From Bacillota bacterium (GTDB lineage Bacteria; Bacillota; Clostridia; Peptostreptococcales; Anaerovoracaceae), in assembly GCA_016284575.1 (NCBI GenBank), contig JAEEPD010000059.1, positions 1 through 34,663 of the forward strand: a stretch of DNA of 34,663 nt, read 5' to 3'. Positions 15,568-24,289 of this stretch are shown one piece after another. Positions within the stretch are counted from its first letter, which is position 1. The number at the start of each line of letters is the position of its first letter. The notes under the pieces were generated by a model, which worked only from the letters and a program-made list of their open reading frames with translations, did not search any database and was not told where the DNA came from. Both the position numbers and the translations under genes were made by a program.

Positions 15568-18500
15568 CTACTCCAGGAAATAGCGCTTCCTCTGCTCCGT
15601 GCTCAGCGTCCTGCCGCCGATGGCCCGGTCCGCCAGCTCCAGCAGCTCATTTCCTTCCATGCATCTGAGCAGGTAAAGCACGGTGCCGTCCCCGGTCCTT
15701 CCTATCAGCAGGCGGCTGCCGTCAGCCGCTGCGTCCTGAACGAAAAGCTCCCTGTCGTGAAGATCCAGCAGGCAGAAGCCGTCGACGGCCCTGCAGACTG
15801 CGCCGTCCTCCATGTAGGCCCCGTCTCTTCCGAAGAAGAACTCGGCCTTGTCCTCCGCGGGGATCTCGCCCTCTGCAGGCTCGTAAGGCGCCAGTGTCTC
15901 TCCGTCGAAGCTGTACCAGGCTCCGCCGCCGTCGGTGCTGTAGAGCAGCATCGCGCTGCCGTCTGCATTCAGCAGAGTCCTGGTGACCCCCAGGATGTCC
16001 AGCTCCAGATTTTCTCCGCTCCTGAGGTCCAGTATGTGGGTTTTATTCGAATAGATATAGACCGAAAGCTGATCGCCCCAGCCGGGCAGATTCGCGTCTG
16101 TTACCGTGCCGCCATAGCTCTTCCACCACTGGTGGCCGGAGCCGGCGCTGGTCCAGGTCTCCGTATCTATCACCAGCACATACTGGGCGTCGTTCTGCAC
16201 CCCGTGGATGATAATATACTTTCCCTGCCGTTCGAAATCGTTCGTCCACCAGCTGTCCTGAACGAGCTCGGAATGCAGCAGCTCCATGGTCCTTGAATCG
16301 AAGACATAAAAGACCCAGCGGCCGCCGAAAACGGTAAAATCGTCATCTGTCCAGACCGTCACCAGCTCAGAGCTGTCATCTGTTATTTCCTTTCCGTCCC
16401 CGTCCTTACCCCGGGCCTCCGGGTTGATGGTCTTCAGCTTTTCCCCTGTTTCCGCGTCGTAGACGAAGATCACGGACTTTCCGCTGTCATGAGCCTGGCC
16501 GAAGCGGACAATGAAGCGATCTCCCACCCTCGACATTTTATTGGCGTAGAGCACATTCATGCGGGATATGGTCTCAGCCACCGTATTCTCCCCGGTCCTG
16601 GTGTCCATCACGGTCAGATAGTATTCCTGATTCTCGCTCCTGTAGTACCAGAGCTTTTTTCCGTCCTTCGTAAGGACCGCCTTTGACGCCCCCATGATGC
16701 CGTTGCTCAGGGTCTGCGCCATGGCAGACTCGCTGCTCTTGTCCTGCCTCATCAGCCGGGACTTTTCGGGGCCCTTCAGCAGTATGTAGCTGTCGTCCAG
16801 AGAATTGCCCCATTCATCGTAGTTCACATAGCAGGCTTCTTCTATGTCGAAGTCCGCCTTGATGGTCTGCCGTATATCGCCGTAGGAGATGACAAGCACG
16901 GTATCCTCTTCGGAATCGCAGCAGAGCAGCGTGTTTCCGTCTGCCGAATAGTGCATGGTATCCACCGAGTTCCACTGGGTGGATACGGCCTCGGCCTTCT
17001 GCTGTGCCAGATCTATTATATAGAGCTTGTCCTGCTCCGTGGTGACTGCGATCTTGTCCTCCGTGGGGGAGGCGATCATGGACTCGAAATAGCTGCCGTC
17101 CAGCTCCTTGCAGCTTATCCGTGCCAGCTGCTCCTCGGAAACCGAATCCCAGATGAATATCCAGGCGTCCGAAAGCCCCACCACGTAGCGGCTGTCGAAG
17201 GAGCCGATGTAGTCGGAAACGAAATCCCTGCTCTGGGTGCTGTCGTATATGATCTCCCCGTCACTTCCGGGGATCTCGGTGCTGTAGCTGTGGATGATGC
17301 GCTCTTCAAAGCTCTCCGCATATGCGTTTGTACGGACCATAATGACGCTGGAGCTCCCCGGCCCGATTATGTTCGTAAGCACCAGATCGCTGTAGCGGTC
17401 GACACTTTCGGTGTTGGCAAGACCATCAGCCGGGAAGCGGACCAGATCCGAGAGGGAATTCTTTTCCGTATCGATCTCCCGGCTCCAGGTGTAGATGTTG
17501 TAGCTGTAGTACCAGGCAAATTCTGAAATGTCCCTCTCGGCTATCAGCCCGTCATCCCACCACTTGAAGTAAGTGTTGGGATAGAGCAGTGAATTTGTAA
17601 CCGTATCCCCCGACATCCTGAGCATGCCCACGCCGGTGGAATCCGTGTAGACTATGCGGGTAAGATCGTTTCCGATCACCACCTGGAAGGGGGCCCTGTC
17701 AAACTTCAGGGGGTAGTCCTTCTCCTCGCCGTTTTCCAGCCTGAAGCAGGCGGTATAGCCGGGCAGGGATTCGGAGCAGACTGCCAGGGTGACAGAATTG
17801 GCCCGGAAGCTCTTTATGGGGAAATTGAGATCCGTAAGGGGCAGGTAATTGCTGCTGACCCCGGAGATCAAAGCGCTTCTCAAGGCCGCCACAGCCTCCT
17901 CCGCCACGGGGCGGTCTGGGTCGTCGAAGTCATCCGGGAGGGCTTCCCTTGCCAGCAGCGTGGCCAGCATGCGGTCCCCGCCGGAATCCAGCAGGTCCTG
18001 GGCTCCGCTGGCCAGGAATTTGGATTGGGAGAGCAGCGCAGCGTTCCTCTCCGCCGTTATCTGGCGGTTTTTGACCACCGCATAGCCCAGAAAGCCGGAA
18101 AGCAGGGCCACGGCAGCCGCAAGCACGCCTGCGGCGATGCGGGTCCTTCTCTGCCTGGCCCTCTGCTTAAGGTCGTCGAAATTGACCCCCAGCATGGGAG
18201 CCAGTATTCGCAGCTTCTCCTCCTTCAGCTTCTTGAGGGACTCCTCAACTGTGGCGCCCCGGACGTCAGCCGCCAGAGGCTCCACCTCCACCCGCCTTCC
18301 GTCCTCCTCCCTGAAGCGCAGCTGCTCCGGGAAGGAATCCGCGGGTTCACCCTCCGCCAGTATGGTAAGGATGCGGTCCCGCCTGCCCAGGGAGATGAAA
18401 TAGTCCAGCTCCTCCATGCACCAGCGGGACTGGAGGTAGCGGGGAGAGCAGACGCATATGAGCCACTCGGAGTTCTCCAGGGCATGGTGGATGTCATCCC

Positions 18501-18690
18501 CCAGATCCACCGAAAGGGGAAGCTCGTCCTGATCCCTGAAGACCCGTCCCATACGGCTTATCCCCAGGGACTTTTTCAGCGCCCCGGGGATAGCATAGGT
18601 CTCGATCTGAGTATGCAGTTTTCTTGCTATGTCCTGATCCGGCGACTGATGCCGGTAGGATATGAAGGCCTTGTAACTGTACTGCTCCAT
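15568..18690 (-). CDS. TIR domain - transmembrane helix - beta-propeller protein
   Basis: A 1040-residue protein with an N-terminal TIR domain (about 1-140: KAFISYRHQ, RVFRDQDELP, LICVCSPRYLQSRWCMEELDYF). W90-C-M-E-E94-L matches the plant TIR WCLxEL motif, so E94 is the expected NADase glutamate. A basic helix (QRARQRRTR, 177-184) precedes one membrane span (about 186-206). Next comes the helical segment seen before WD40 domains in other bacterial proteins (SKFLASGAQDLL...MLATLLAREALPDD, 223-255). The remaining 780 residues are beta-rich propeller-like repeats (IFIWDSVSEEQLARI, VFVYDAETGEKLKTI). The positive-inside rule puts TIR in the cytosol and the propeller outside. It starts 6 nt after an M42 peptidase gene and has a poor ribosome binding site, suggesting translational coupling. 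Ligand and output are unknown. Confidence 0.88.
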   Translation of the reverse strand: MEQYSYKAFISYRHQSPDQDIARKLHTQIETYAIPGALKKSLGISRMGRVFRDQDELPLSVDLGDDIHHALENSEWLICVCSPRYLQSRWCMEELDYFISLGRRDRILTILAEGEPADSFPEQLRFREEDGRRVEVEPLAADVRGATVEESLKKLKEEKLRILAPMLGVNFDDLKQRARQRRTRIAAGVLAAAVALLSGFLGYAVVKNRQITAERNAALLSQSKFLASGAQDLLDSGGDRMLATLLAREALPDDFDDPDRPVAEEAVAALRSALISGVSSNYLPLTDLNFPIKSFRANSVTLAVCSESLPGYTACFRLENGEEKDYPLKFDRAPFQVVIGNDLTRIVYTDSTGVGMLRMSGDTVTNSLLYPNTYFKWWDDGLIAERDISEFAWYYSYNIYTWSREIDTEKNSLSDLVRFPADGLANTESVDRYSDLVLTNIIGPGSSSVIMVRTNAYAESFEERIIHSYSTEIPGSDGEIIYDSTQSRDFVSDYIGSFDSRYVVGLSDAWIFIWDSVSEEQLARISCKELDGSYFESMIASPTEDKIAVTTEQDKLYIIDLAQQKAEAVSTQWNSVDTMHYSADGNTLLCCDSEEDTVLVISYGDIRQTIKADFDIEEACYVNYDEWGNSLDDSYILLKGPEKSRLMRQDKSSESAMAQTLSNGIMGASKAVLTKDGKKLWYYRSENQEYYLTVMDTRTGENTVAETISRMNVLYANKMSRVGDRFIVRFGQAHDSGKSVIFVYDAETGEKLKTINPEARGKDGDGKEITDDSSELVTVWTDDDFTVFGGRWVFYVFDSRTMELLHSELVQDSWWTNDFERQGKYIIIHGVQNDAQYVLVIDTETWTSAGSGHQWWKSYGGTVTDANLPGWGDQLSVYIYSNKTHILDLRSGENLELDILGVTRTLLNADGSAMLLYSTDGGGAWYSFDGETLAPYEPAEGEIPAEDKAEFFFGRDGAYMEDGAVCRAVDGFCLLDLHDRELFVQDAAADGSRLLIGRTGDGTVLYLLRCMEGNELLELADRAIGGRTLSTEQRKRYFLE

Positions 18691-18696
18691 TTTATG

Positions 18697-19719
18697 TTAT
18701 GCTCTGCAAACAGCAGCTGCGATCAGCTTTGCGCCCTCCTCGATGTCCTTTATGCAGGCCGTCTCCTGAGGCGTGTGCATGTAGCGCAGAGGCAGGGAAA
18801 CTCCGCCGGTGGGAACGCCGCCGCGGCCCTTGTGAATGGGACCGCCGTCGGTGCCGCCCACAAGGCACACATCCCTCTGGACCTTCAGCTTGAGGGCCTT
18901 TGCGGTCTCCTCGATGTGGGCCACCACCGCGGGATGGCAGATAACGGAGCTGTCCATGATCATCACAGCCGGGCCCTTGCCTGTGCAGCAGGTGGCATCG
19001 GCCTCGCCGCCGGGAACATCGTTGGAATCAGTCACATCAAATATGAAGGCCATGTCCGGATCGACACCGTAGCCTGCGGTCTGAGCGCCTCTGGTGCCCA
19101 CCTCCTCCTGAACGGTGAACACGAAATAGAGGTCGTTTTCGCTTTCCTCCAGCTGCTCCATGGCCAGCAGCATCATGGCGCAGCAGGCCCTGTCGTCCAT
19201 GTAGGGACCGGTGATGTACTTGCCATTGGCGCTTACATAGCAGGGGCTGTCATAGACTGCCACATCCCCCACCTTTACGTACTTTTCGGCCTCCTCTTTC
19301 TTGCTTACGCCCAGGTCTATGTAGAGTCTGTCGAAGCTAAGATCCTTGGCCTCGGTGCCGGAATTGGCGTGGATGGTGCCCACGGTGCCGTTTGCAAAGC
19401 GCACAGGAAGCCCCACAATGTCCATGGGAGCGATGCCGCCCAGCTTTCCGAACTTAAGATAGCCGTCCCCGGTGATCCTGGTGACCATAAGCCCCAGGGA
19501 ATCCATGTGGGCCGCCATCAGAAGCTTCTGCGGAGCAGCCTCTGCCATATTGTCTGCAGAGGTAGGGGCCCTGTGGCAGATGAGATTGCCCAGGGTATCC
19601 ACCCTGCACTCAAAGCCCCTGTCCTCGGCCATTTTCTTTATAACATCGCGTACCTGGCCTTCCCAGCCGCTGGGGCCGTAGGCCTTGCTTAAAAGTTTAA
19701 CCAGTTCAACTGTATTCAT
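18697..19719 (-). CDS. M42 family metallo-aminopeptidase (third of three)
   Basis: A 340-residue cytosolic dinuclear-metal aminopeptidase of the glutamyl-aminopeptidase/TET family. The metal and catalytic motifs are all present: AHMDSLG (His, Asp), DDRACC (bridging Asp), QEEVGTRGA (catalytic Glu-Glu), FDVTDS (Asp) and RYMHTPQE (His). Its ATG follows directly on the TAG of the upstream M42 gene (TAGATG), with AAGGGAAGG as ribosome binding site. The TIR gene begins 6 nt later. Like other M42 enzymes it probably forms a hollow tetrahedral dodecamer that trims peptides. Confidence 0.93.
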   Translation of the reverse strand: MNTVELVKLLSKAYGPSGWEGQVRDVIKKMAEDRGFECRVDTLGNLICHRAPTSADNMAEAAPQKLLMAAHMDSLGLMVTRITGDGYLKFGKLGGIAPMDIVGLPVRFANGTVGTIHANSGTEAKDLSFDRLYIDLGVSKKEEAEKYVKVGDVAVYDSPCYVSANGKYITGPYMDDRACCAMMLLAMEQLEESENDLYFVFTVQEEVGTRGAQTAGYGVDPDMAFIFDVTDSNDVPGGEADATCCTGKGPAVMIMDSSVICHPAVVAHIEETAKALKLKVQRDVCLVGGTDGGPIHKGRGGVPTGGVSLPLRYMHTPQETACIKDIEEGAKLIAAAVCRA

Positions 19720-20805
19720 CTAATTAGCCTTCCCTTCTGCTAAAGCCTCAACAAAAAGCTTTGCCAGCCTGTATGCATTGTCCATGTCCTCCTCGGAGGC
19801 GATGGTGGATGCGGAGTGGATATTTCTTACGGCGACGGAGATGTTAGCGACCCTAATGCCCTCTAAGGAGCGCTGTATGGTGCTGGCATCGGTTCCGCCG
19901 GCGATCTTCTGCTTCACCTGCCAGGGCAGTCCCGCCTCATCCGCAAGACCCGTCAGAAGCTCAAAAAGCCCCCTGTCGTAGATGGCGCCGCCGTCCACAA
20001 GGCCTATCACAGGTCCTGCGCCCACGACGGTTATCTTGTTGTCTGCGGAGACCGTGGGAAGATCAGAGCAGCTGGCGCCCTCGAAAACTATGGCGATGTC
20101 CGGAGCCACACTGTAGGCCGCCCCATAGGCGCCTCTGGTGCCCAGCTCCTCCTGGACCGTGAAGGCATAGGTAACATCCATGGGAAGCTCCTCCTTCATC
20201 AGCTTCAGCATCATAGCGCAGCCGAAGCGGTCGTCTATGGCCTTGGCCTTGACGCGGCCTTCGCCGAATTCGACGAAATCGCTGTGGAAGACCACCTCGT
20301 CTCCCAGAGCCACATTCTCCATAGCCTCTTCCCTGCTGGAGGCGCCGATGTCTATGTACATCTCCTTAAAGTCCGGAGCCACCTCCCTGTCCTCCTTGGT
20401 TGTCAGGTGGATGGCCTTAAGACCTATGACGCCGGGCACCATGGCCTGGCCCACGTAGACCTTGCGGCCCAGGACCACCCGCTTGTCTATGCCGCCCATG
20501 CAGGCAAAGCGCAGATAGCCGTTGTCCTCTATGTGGGTGACGATGAAGCCGATCTCGTCCATGTGGGCAGCGATCATGAGCTTTGGAATGGAGCCTTCAG
20601 CCAGCCTCCCCGCCTTTTTAGCAGCCTTTACGGCCTTGGGGGAAGCCTTTTTTACGATATACAGCGTGCCCATGATGTCCGTGCGCATGTCCTCTTCGGA
20701 CACGCCGCAGTCCTCCATGGCAGTGCTTTTAATGAACTCCCTTACCGGGCCCTCGAAGCTGGATACTCCCGGCAGCAGGCAGAGCTCCTCTAAATATTCA
20801 AGCAT
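19720..20805 (-). CDS. M42 family metallo-aminopeptidase (second of three)
   Basis: A 361-residue paralogue with AHMDEIGFIV, DDRFGCAM, QEELGTRGA and RNIHSAST. At the second terminal metal position it has Glu (VFEGASCSD) where the other two have Asp, the form common in the YsdC/FrvX branch, so its metal use or specificity may differ. The gene overlaps the end of the upstream M42 gene by 16 nt and has GGAGGAGGTAAGAAC before its ATG. Confidence 0.93.
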   Translation of the reverse strand: MLEYLEELCLLPGVSSFEGPVREFIKSTAMEDCGVSEEDMRTDIMGTLYIVKKASPKAVKAAKKAGRLAEGSIPKLMIAAHMDEIGFIVTHIEDNGYLRFACMGGIDKRVVLGRKVYVGQAMVPGVIGLKAIHLTTKEDREVAPDFKEMYIDIGASSREEAMENVALGDEVVFHSDFVEFGEGRVKAKAIDDRFGCAMMLKLMKEELPMDVTYAFTVQEELGTRGAYGAAYSVAPDIAIVFEGASCSDLPTVSADNKITVVGAGPVIGLVDGGAIYDRGLFELLTGLADEAGLPWQVKQKIAGGTDASTIQRSLEGIRVANISVAVRNIHSASTIASEEDMDNAYRLAKLFVEALAEGKAN

Positions 20806-21839
20806 GTTCTTACCTCCTCCCCGGGTTCAAGGGCGAATTCAGCCATCAGCTCGCCCAGAAGCTCCAGATCCCGCAGGTTTATGACCTCCTGGGGGGTATG
20901 CATGTAGCGCAGGGGCAGGGACAGCACCGCGGTGGCGATCCCCTCCCTCTGGGTCTGGACGGCCCAGGCATCTGTTCCGGTGCGGCTGGGCGACACGGTT
21001 ATCTGCACGGGTATGCGCTTTTCAGCGGCAGCGGCGGTTATGCCGTGAGCCACAGCGGGCGCCACATTGGCTCCGATGGGCATTCTGGGACCCTCGCCCA
21101 GCTTTGAAATATAGTCTGTGGGCTTGCAGTCCGGGGTCCAGGCCTGGCAGACGTCGCTGGCGATGCACACGTCAGGATCGATGGCAAAGGAGGTCATGGT
21201 GGCGCCTCTGAGGCCCACCTCCTCGCTTATGGTCCCAACAAAATACACATCCCAGTGCAGCTGGCGATCCTTAAGAAGCTCCGCAGCGCGGCAGACAGCC
21301 AGGAAGCAGGCTCTGTCATCCAGGGACTTGCTGCAGACGCAGTCCTTTCCAAGCTCAAAGAAGGGTGAGCGGAAGCTTACGGGAGTGCCCACCGGGATCT
21401 CCCTTTCCGCCCTCTTCTGGCTCAGACCCACATCTATGCGAAGGTCCTTCATGGGTATGGATTTATTCATGGATTCGGGGCTTGCGCCATGGGGAGCAGC
21501 GGCTCCTATCACACCGAAATGGCGCTTTTTCGACAGCACGGTCACCTCTCTTCCGGGAAGCATCCTCTGATCCACTCCGCCCAGCTGGCCGAAGCGGAGG
21601 AAGCCCTCCTCGTGACCCGTAACTATCAGGCCGATCTCGTCGATGTGGGCGCAGATCATCAGCTTTCTGGCATTTTCCCTGCCGCAGCGCCTGATGCCCA
21701 CCACGTTATACATGGGATCCACGTAGATTTCGTCCACAAAGGGCTCAAGGATCCCTGCGCACAGCCCGGAGACATTGCATTCGAAGCCGCTGGGAGCAGT
21801 CTCGGTGCACAGCCTCTCGAGATCATCAAGTATGTTCAT
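20790..21839 (-). CDS. M42 family metallo-aminopeptidase (first of three)
   Basis: A 349-residue member with AHIDEIGLIV, DDRACF, SEEVGLRGA, ASDVCQAWTPD and RYMHTPQE, so all metal ligands and the catalytic Glu are kept. It is closer to the third copy (RYMHTPQE end motif, Asp ligand) than to the second. The start has AAGGAG five bases upstream. It lies 73 nt after the fusion gene, with a hairpin between, so this gene may head the transcript M42-M42-M42-TIR-prmA. Confidence 0.92.
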   Translation of the reverse strand: MNILDDLERLCTETAPSGFECNVSGLCAGILEPFVDEIYVDPMYNVVGIRRCGRENARKLMICAHIDEIGLIVTGHEEGFLRFGQLGGVDQRMLPGREVTVLSKKRHFGVIGAAAPHGASPESMNKSIPMKDLRIDVGLSQKRAEREIPVGTPVSFRSPFFELGKDCVCSKSLDDRACFLAVCRAAELLKDRQLHWDVYFVGTISEEVGLRGATMTSFAIDPDVCIASDVCQAWTPDCKPTDYISKLGEGPRMPIGANVAPAVAHGITAAAAEKRIPVQITVSPSRTGTDAWAVQTQREGIATAVLSLPLRYMHTPQEVINLRDLELLGELMAEFALEPGEEVRTCLNI

Positions 21840-21869
21840 TGCACTCCTTTCTGTTTCTTCTTTAAATAA

Positions 21870-21890
21870 GGCCGCCCTTTTGGGACGGCC
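21870..21890 (-). terminator. Weak terminator or attenuator between the fusion gene and the M42 genes
   Basis: On the minus strand GGCCGTCC-CAAAA-GGGCGGCC (8 bp, one G-U) followed by TTATTT. The broken T-run suggests partial read-through. Confidence 0.55.
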
Positions 21891-21912
21891 GGAAATACAA
21901 GCTTATGAAGAA

Positions 21913-24078
21913 CTAATCCCAAAGTCTGTCGGGATAGATTCCTTCCTTCTTTTTGTTGAGCATGGCATCCACCACCAGCTGACGGTCCTCCTTGTAGGTA
22001 ACGCCGTACCACTTGTCGGGGGAATGGAGCACCTTCACATCCGCCTTGCCCTCCTGGATGAGCTCGGAGGTGACGATGGGAATGTAGAACTCGCCCTTTA
22101 AGGGGTTCTCTCTCAGGATCCTGTAGATGTTTTCAGGAAGCCTTGCCTTGAGCTCGGTGATGATGCTGGGGGTGAAGCCAAAGAGGTTCATGGACACAGG
22201 AGTGCCTACGGGCACATCGGTCCAGCTGGCGCCGTCATCCTCTGTGAACTGGATCTTGTCGCCGTTCCACTGGATCTTGGTGCGCTCGTCGATCTTCTTG
22301 AGATGGCCCTGATCATCCATGGTGCAGACCCCTCTTGCCACGCTGCCGTGCTCGGAGAGGGTGTTTTCCACCTGATATGCCACCATGCAGTAATCATACT
22401 TGTCGCCGTCCTTGGCATGGCTCAGGTAGTCGTAGATGGTCTTGAAGGCGCCGGGGCCGTAGTAGTCATCGGCATTGACCACCGCAAAGGGCGCGTCGAT
22501 GATGTTTCTGGCAGCCAGAATGGCGTGACCGGTGCCCCAGGGCTTGACTCTGCCCTCGGGGATCTGTATGCCTGCAGGGATATCGGTCATGTCCTGATAG
22601 GCGTAGAGTATGTTCATGTGCTTTGCGGCACCGCGCTCCATCAGAGCCTTGAAATCCTCCTCGATCTCCTTCTTGATGATGCAGATGGCGGTCTCAAAGC
22701 CGGCCTTCCAGGCATCGTAAAGGGTGAAGTCGATGATGATCTCTCCGTTGGAGCCGATCTGATCTATCTGCTTGAGTCCGCCGTAGCGGCTGCCCATGCC
22801 TGCGGCCATTATGACAAGAACGGGCTTCTTGCGGTCCGGATCCGCCTTTTCAGATTCTGCTGCAGCTGCTGCAGCCTCAGCCTCAAGTCTTGCTGCCTCG
22901 GCCCTTTCAGCCTCCATCGCAGTCAGTCCATCCGCCATTTTGTTCACCGCCTCCTCGATATTTTCCCTGCTTGTGGAAAGATTCATGCGAACGAAGGGAG
23001 CAAACCTGTCGCCCCCGAACCAGCTGCCGTAATCGAAGGCCAGGCCGCATCTGTTTTCGCAGAAATCGCTGACCTCCTCCTGGGTCTGGAAATATTTATT
23101 CAGGCTGAGCCAGAGCAGATAGGTGCCCTGAAGGCTGCCCACCTCGATCTCAGGAGCCCTTTCCGCAAGCTGAGCCTTTACATACTCGTAATTGCTCCAG
23201 ATCTGGGCCTTCACCTCCTCCAGCCACTCTCTGCCCTTTCTGTAGGCAGCGGCGGCAGCCACGTAGCCGAAGGCATTGCCGGAGCTCACGTGGATGCGGT
23301 TCTGGAAGTCCTTGTAGCGGGCCCTAAGCTCATCGTCCGGAATGATGATTATGGAGTTCTGGGCAGCGGCTATGTTGAAACTCTTGCTGGCAGAGGTCAT
23401 TGTTATAAGGAAGCTGTCATAGTCCCCAAGGGTCGCTGTGGGGATGTGCTTGTGGTCCTCCCACTCGAAATCCTGATGGATCTCGTCGGAGACCACATAC
23501 ACTCCGTGCTTTTCGCAGATCTCCATCAGCTTTTTTATCTCCTCAGCGGTCCAGATGCGGCCCACGGGATTGGCCGGAGAGCAGAAAATGAAGAGCTTGA
23601 CGCCGTTTTCCACGATATCCTGCTCAAAGCGCTCAAAATCTATGGAATAATCCATCCCGCTGCGGACAAGGTCGCACATTATGAGCTTGCGGTCGTTGTC
23701 CTTTACGGCGTTGAGCATGGGATAATAGACCGGGGTAAGGGTGATGACGCCGTCTCCCGGCTTTGTGAGCATCAGAACGCTCCAGTAGAAGCCGGAGACC
23801 ACGCCGGGGCTGAAGCAGATCCATTCACGCTTTACATCATAGCCGTGATACATGCTCTCCCACTCGATGAAGGCATCGTAGTAGTCATCCGGGGGCATGG
23901 CGTAGCCCAGGGGAACATTCCTTGCATAGTCCGACAGGGCATCCCTGATGCAGTCTGCGCACTCAAAATCCATGTCTGCGATCCATAAGGGCAGCAGCTC
24001 GTCGCTGCCGTACTTCGACCACATACCGTCCCACTTGACGCTGTCCATACCGCGTCTGTCGATATACTTTAGACTCAT
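21913..24078 (-). CDS. MalY/PatB-type PLP C-S lyase fused to a nucleotidyltransferase
   Basis: One open frame of 721 residues joins two enzymes. Residues 1-387 are a fold-I aminotransferase of the MalY/PatB (cystathionine beta-lyase) group: PLWIADMDF, CSPANPVGR (N170), SDEIHQD (D198), PLP Lys232 in SASKSFN and R364 for the carboxylate. Residues 388-417 form an Ala/Glu-rich helical linker. Residues 418-721 are a complete nucleoside-triphosphate sugar-1-phosphate transferase-like domain with AAGMGSRYGGLKQ (425-437), GRVKPWGTGHA and VNADDYYG. This second part is the length of stand-alone Clostridial relatives, which often occur as separate genes. I know of no biochemical link between the halves. 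The start follows CAGGAGATAGAAT. Confidence 0.9.
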   Translation of the reverse strand: MSLKYIDRRGMDSVKWDGMWSKYGSDELLPLWIADMDFECADCIRDALSDYARNVPLGYAMPPDDYYDAFIEWESMYHGYDVKREWICFSPGVVSGFYWSVLMLTKPGDGVITLTPVYYPMLNAVKDNDRKLIMCDLVRSGMDYSIDFERFEQDIVENGVKLFIFCSPANPVGRIWTAEEIKKLMEICEKHGVYVVSDEIHQDFEWEDHKHIPTATLGDYDSFLITMTSASKSFNIAAAQNSIIIIPDDELRARYKDFQNRIHVSSGNAFGYVAAAAAYRKGREWLEEVKAQIWSNYEYVKAQLAERAPEIEVGSLQGTYLLWLSLNKYFQTQEEVSDFCENRCGLAFDYGSWFGGDRFAPFVRMNLSTSRENIEEAVNKMADGLTAMEAERAEAARLEAEAAAAAAESEKADPDRKKPVLVIMAAGMGSRYGGLKQIDQIGSNGEIIIDFTLYDAWKAGFETAICIIKKEIEEDFKALMERGAAKHMNILYAYQDMTDIPAGIQIPEGRVKPWGTGHAILAARNIIDAPFAVVNADDYYGPGAFKTIYDYLSHAKDGDKYDYCMVAYQVENTLSEHGSVARGVCTMDDQGHLKKIDERTKIQWNGDKIQFTEDDGASWTDVPVGTPVSMNLFGFTPSIITELKARLPENIYRILRENPLKGEFYIPIVTSELIQEGKADVKVLHSPDKWYGVTYKEDRQLVVDAMLNKKKEGIYPDRLWD

Positions 24079-24150
24079 ATTCTATCTCCTGTTTGTCCGG
24101 AGACGCAGCCTTCTTATGACCGCCGCTTCCGGTTATTTTGCAACACAAAA

Positions 24151-24197
24151 CCCGCTCTTTTGGAGCTTGTTAAGCTATATAATACCAAAAGAGCGGG
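24151..24197 (-). terminator. Long hairpin terminator after the zinc-ribbon protein gene
   Basis: Perfect 13-bp arms (24151-24163 and 24185-24197) enclose a second small hairpin (AGCTT/AAGCT, 24164-24176). On the minus strand TTTTGTGTT follows. The 24079-24289 gap otherwise shows nothing but this and the ribosome binding site of the fusion gene. Confidence 0.7.
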
Positions 24198-24289
24198 GCT
24201 TAGGCAATAAAATGCGTGCGAATTCACAATAAACTCAAAGTGCAGAGGCGTCGCCAATCCAACGGCTTCCGCCGCGTGCAGCCTTCGTT

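Noticed and set aside
22303-23988. Plus-strand open frame of 561 codons opposite the fusion gene
   Set aside because: It mirrors a GC-rich gene with clear enzyme motifs on the minus strand, has no ribosome binding site and gives a composition with no recognisable domain. Similar antisense frames at 5528-6877, 18025-19692, 10442-11587 and minus 8564-10261 were dropped for the same reason.
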